Positions 4,835 to 6,562 of a stretch of DNA of 6,562 bases are shown one piece after another. The stretch covers positions 1 to 6,562 of the forward strand of contig JAUQYY010000125.1 in NCBI GenBank assembly GCA_030587505.1, written 5' to 3'. Made by a program: the position numbers and the translations under genes. Below the pieces are notes generated by a model that made no database searches, had not been told where the DNA came from, and saw nothing but the letters and a program-made list of their open reading frames with translations. The DNA is from Candidatus Sigynarchaeota archaeon (GTDB lineage Archaea > Asgardarchaeota > Jordarchaeia > Jordarchaeales > Jordarchaeaceae). How positions within the stretch are numbered: position 1 is the first letter of the stretch; every line of letters begins with the position of its first letter.

Positions 4835-4888
4835 TTTGGTTACTACACTATCCAAAATTCTCAATTTTTCGATAGTATACTATCCAAA
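4835..4888 (-). promoter_or_regulatory. Orphan paired operators, same design as the ATPase promoter
   Basis: Two 22-bp sites, TTTGGTTA-N6-TATCCAAA (4835-4856) and TTTCGATA-GTATAC-TATCCAAA (4867-4888), are again exactly 32 bp apart. The second has a perfect 14-bp palindrome core GATAGTATACTATC. A half site TTTGGATA at 4898-4905 may be a third, worn copy. The TATA box between the sites has decayed to ATTGAGAATT. No intact gene is driven from here. Confidence 0.65.
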
Positions 4889-4999
4889 TTTGAATTTTTT
4901 GGATAACACTGGTATTGTCAACTTAAGGGTTTTTAGTGTTTTCAAACATATCATCAGTTTGAGCTGTTGCGTAGACATAGTAGAAATATCACAAGCAAG

Positions 5000-5007
5000 T
5001 ATTTAAG
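5000..5007 (+). promoter_or_regulatory. TATA box of the CinA-like gene
   Basis: TATTTAAG, with a purine-rich AGCAAG just upstream, would start transcription near 5030, leaving a leader of about 27 bases that includes GAGGGT (5046-5051) as the ribosome site. Confidence 0.5.
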
Positions 5008-5056
5008 ACTCTTAAGAAGGTAATACGCTCAGAAACTTAAGCTGCGAGGGTCTGTT

Positions 5057-5851
5057 ATGACCACCATGGAAATTGTAGTGATCGGAAACGAGGTGCTCGC
5101 CGGAAGAGTGCAAGACACAAACAGCCACTACATATGCGGCCAGGCGACCAGACTAGGCATACGTGTAACACGCGTGACAACCATACCCGACGATTCCAAA
5201 ACAATAACCACAACCCTGAAAGAAGCCATAAATAGAAAACCTGATTACATAATCACAACCGGGGGCCTCGGATCGACCTACGACGATATGACCATGAGCG
5301 CCGTCGCGAGAGCCGTAAACAAACCCCTACAGGTGAACAGAAAACTCCTAAAGGACCTAGAAAACAAGTTCAACCTCATCCACAAGCTCGGAAAAACCCA
5401 AAACAGCGGAATGACCCCCGAGAGAAAAAAGCTGGCCTACGTACCCCGAGGCAGCCAAATCTACCTAAATCCCGTTGGACTCGCACCAGCAACACTAGTA
5501 AAAACTAGGAAAACAAAGATAATAACCCTCCCCGGCTTTCCACAGGAAGTGAAAGCCCTATTCGAAAAACACCTAATCCCCCTCCTAAAAAAAGCGGTCA
5601 AAGAACAGTACGCGGAAGAACACATAACAACCCAAGGAATAATAGAGTCAGACCTCTCCCCCCTAATAGACCAGGTGAGAAAAAACCACCCAGAAGTGTG
5701 GATAAAAAGCCAACCCCAGAGAGACAAAAAAATCACAACACAAATATACATAACGGCACACGGAAAAAACGCAAGAGCAGCCGTACAAAACGCAAAAAAA
5801 GAACTACAAGAAAAAATAAAAATAGCAAAAACAAAAGGAAGAGAAAAATAG
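5057..5851 (+). CDS. CinA N-terminal (MoCF-biosynthesis fold) domain protein
   Basis: The 264-residue protein begins MEIVVIGNEVLAGRVQDTN (from residue 4) and has the TTGGLGSTYDDMT motif (67-79) and LPGFPQEV further on, which are the hallmarks of COG1058. This fold binds molybdopterin in MoeA/MoaB relatives; in bacterial CinA the same domain acts as an ADP-ribose pyrophosphatase. The C-terminal amidase part of CinA is absent, as is usual for archaeal stand-alone forms. In the motif the usual Pro of GGLGPT is Ser. ATG 5057 is chosen because GAGGGT lies 5 bases ahead; ATG 5066 is an alternative that would start at MEIVV. The 3' half is strikingly rich in A and AC codons (AAA, ACA, CAA), and it contains several runs of six or seven A that do not break the frame. 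The actual substrate cannot be told from sequence. Confidence 0.85.
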   Translation: MTTMEIVVIGNEVLAGRVQDTNSHYICGQATRLGIRVTRVTTIPDDSKTITTTLKEAINRKPDYIITTGGLGSTYDDMTMSAVARAVNKPLQVNRKLLKDLENKFNLIHKLGKTQNSGMTPERKKLAYVPRGSQIYLNPVGLAPATLVKTRKTKIITLPGFPQEVKALFEKHLIPLLKKAVKEQYAEEHITTQGIIESDLSPLIDQVRKNHPEVWIKSQPQRDKKITTQIYITAHGKNARAAVQNAKKELQEKIKIAKTKGREK

Positions 5852-6080
5852 TCGAGGAAACCCAAGGTTCACTCCTTTGAAGATCCTAACGATTCTGTTG
5901 GAGAGTCAGGTGGTACTGAGATGGACAGGTGTATACGGTCAAACATGACTTCAAGGGGCTAAGACTTCAACGCCTTTCGTGGCTGCTGTGGTTTGGACCA
6001 TAACCGACCCACGTTGCTAGAAAGACAAAGAATAAGGGAGTGTAAAAAATTGTGGGCCAACTTCCTTGGCTGGACAAGAA
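5852..6080. other. Intergenic region upstream of the AbrB/PIN pair
   Basis: No gene, tRNA or repeat recognised. The CinA frame stays open for about 37 codons after its TAG, which is not unusual by chance. GGCCAA (6056-6061) and TTGGCT (6067-6072) form a short hairpin directly before the TATA box at 6081 and could be an operator of the antitoxin. Confidence 0.4.
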
Positions 6081-6088
6081 TTATATAC
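6081..6088 (+). promoter_or_regulatory. TATA box of the AbrB/PIN operon
   Basis: TTATATAC would start transcription near 6108, just ahead of the ribosome site GGGGGTG (6111-6117), leaving a short leader before GTG 6125. Confidence 0.55.
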
Positions 6089-6124
6089 TCAGAGTCTTTT
6101 TTCTTAGAAAGGGGGTGTTTTTTA

Positions 6125-6397
6125 GTGGCAACGAGTACGGTTAGCGAAAAGGGGTTAACGACCATTCCCAGCAAAATAAGGCAGTTGCTGAAAATTAAAA
6201 CGGGAGACAAACTTGAATGGCGAATAGTTAAGAAAGAAGAGGGCATACTCCAAATCCGAGTGCTACAAGATCCTTACACCTTTCTCAGAGGAAAGAGGAA
6301 AGACCCAAACACCACGTACGAGAAAGTTGAGCACCTAGCCGATTCAGTGATTGAAAAAGAAGCTAGGCGTGAGAGAAGTGCCGGTAATAGAAGTTGA
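6125..6397 (+). CDS. AbrB/MazE-like antitoxin (swapped-hairpin DNA-binding protein)
   Basis: The 90-residue protein has the AbrB/SpoVT fold at its N-terminus: STVSEKGLTTIPSKIRQLLK followed by IKTGDKLEW. Such proteins bind their own promoter and, as antitoxins, hold the partner toxin through the tail, here the charged stretch KDPNTTYEKVEHLADSVIEK. GTG 6125 is chosen over ATG 5993 because GGGGGTG lies 7 bases ahead, the TATA box fits, and homology with the decayed copy begins at codon 3. It overlaps the toxin gene by 29 bases, typical for a coupled pair. The decayed copy at 2688-2932 is its paralogue. Confidence 0.85.
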   Translation: MATSTVSEKGLTTIPSKIRQLLKIKTGDKLEWRIVKKEEGILQIRVLQDPYTFLRGKRKDPNTTYEKVEHLADSVIEKEARRERSAGNRS

Positions 6398-6562
6398 CAT
6401 GCTAATAGCCTTCGTAAACTCCTCCGACAAACTCCACAACGTGGCAGACCAACTATTCCTCAAAATTAAAGAAAAGAAAATAATGAACATCGCAGTTGCC
6501 GCATCAGCTTACCTAGAATACGAGCTGATCCACAAATCAAAGGGATACCCTGAAAGTGATAT
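6369..6562 (+). CDS. PIN-domain toxin, cut by the window end
   Basis: Sixty-four codons are visible. IEVDMLIAFVNSSDKLH contains the first catalytic Asp (residue 10), and AASAYLEYELI holds the expected Glu (50 or 52), as in PIN-domain ribonucleases of the VapC type, whose metal-bound active site cuts RNA. The start is GTG 6369 or GTG 6378; both lie inside the antitoxin gene. The relic at 2916-3402 suggests that the next residues are close to RAEIAAFQRYP. No damage is seen in the visible part, unlike the relic. The remaining acidic residues lie outside the window, so activity cannot be judged. Confidence 0.8.
   Translation, partial: MREVPVIEVDMLIAFVNSSDKLHNVADQLFLKIKEKKIMNIAVAASAYLEYELIHKSKGYPESD

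Larger units (their letters stand above)
4658..5056. other. Intergenic region with ATPase relic and CinA-like promoter
   Basis: Apart from the hairpin at 4679-4695, the ATPase relic and operators (4770-4888) and the promoter at 5000, I see no gene. A 65-codon open frame at 4809-5006 lies across the operator DNA, is low-complexity in base content and has no ribosome site. Confidence 0.5.

Noticed and set aside
4809..5006. 65-residue plus-strand frame
   Set aside because: It overlays the palindromic operator DNA, lacks a ribosome site and has no recognisable motif.
5698..5880. 60-residue basic frame in the CinA-like gene
   Set aside because: It is an out-of-frame shadow of the A-rich 3' half of that gene; the Lys/Arg-rich content follows from base composition.
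5852..5962. In-frame open extension after the CinA-like TAG, considered as readthrough
   Set aside because: About 37 sense codons can occur by chance, the peptide has no family resemblance, and no readthrough signal or pyrrolysine context is apparent.

Overview
The window looks archaeal, probably from a thermophile. Promoters are TATA boxes about 25 bases ahead of starts, Shine-Dalgarno sites are of the GGTGA type, and two genes appear leaderless. The gene types also fit: archaeal VapB (DUF217)/PIN and AbrB/PIN toxin-antitoxin pairs, an archaeal AAA ATPase with a DUF4143-type C-terminus, and IS200/IS605-type ends. I cannot name the genus. No tRNA, rRNA, CRISPR array or replication origin was seen.

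Layout. Positions 1-203 hold an internally deleted IS605-type element: a left hairpin, a TATA box and a structured 3' end of tnpB (omega-RNA-like), with no transposase left. Positions 409-741 are a damaged vapBC pair; the antitoxin is split by a -1 shift at an A-run and the toxin is cut off after 40 codons at another IS605-type hairpin. Positions 847-2349 (minus) encode the ATPase behind paired palindromic operators. Positions 2467-2687 are a second copy of the tnpB 3' end, joined inside codon 3 of a decayed AbrB/PIN pair (2688-3402). The PIN half of that pair carries a 144-bp insertion with an 8-bp target duplication. Positions 3670-4281 are pyrE, followed by a coupled small gene (4290-4657) that also needs a -1 shift at an A-run. 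Positions 4770-4888 are the relic of a second ATPase copy with the same operator pair. Positions 5057-5851 encode a CinA-N/MoCF-fold protein. The window ends in an intact AbrB antitoxin and the start of its PIN toxin (6125-6562).

How it fits together. Two housekeeping-type genes (pyrE and the CinA-like gene) sit in an accessory region built from toxin-antitoxin modules, ATPase copies and IS605 debris. The intact AbrB/PIN pair at the right end lets the broken copy at 2688-3402 be read base by base. The most interesting signals are the stand-alone omega-RNA-like locus, the two A-run -1 frameshift sites, and the operator pair with exact 32-bp spacing found at two places.
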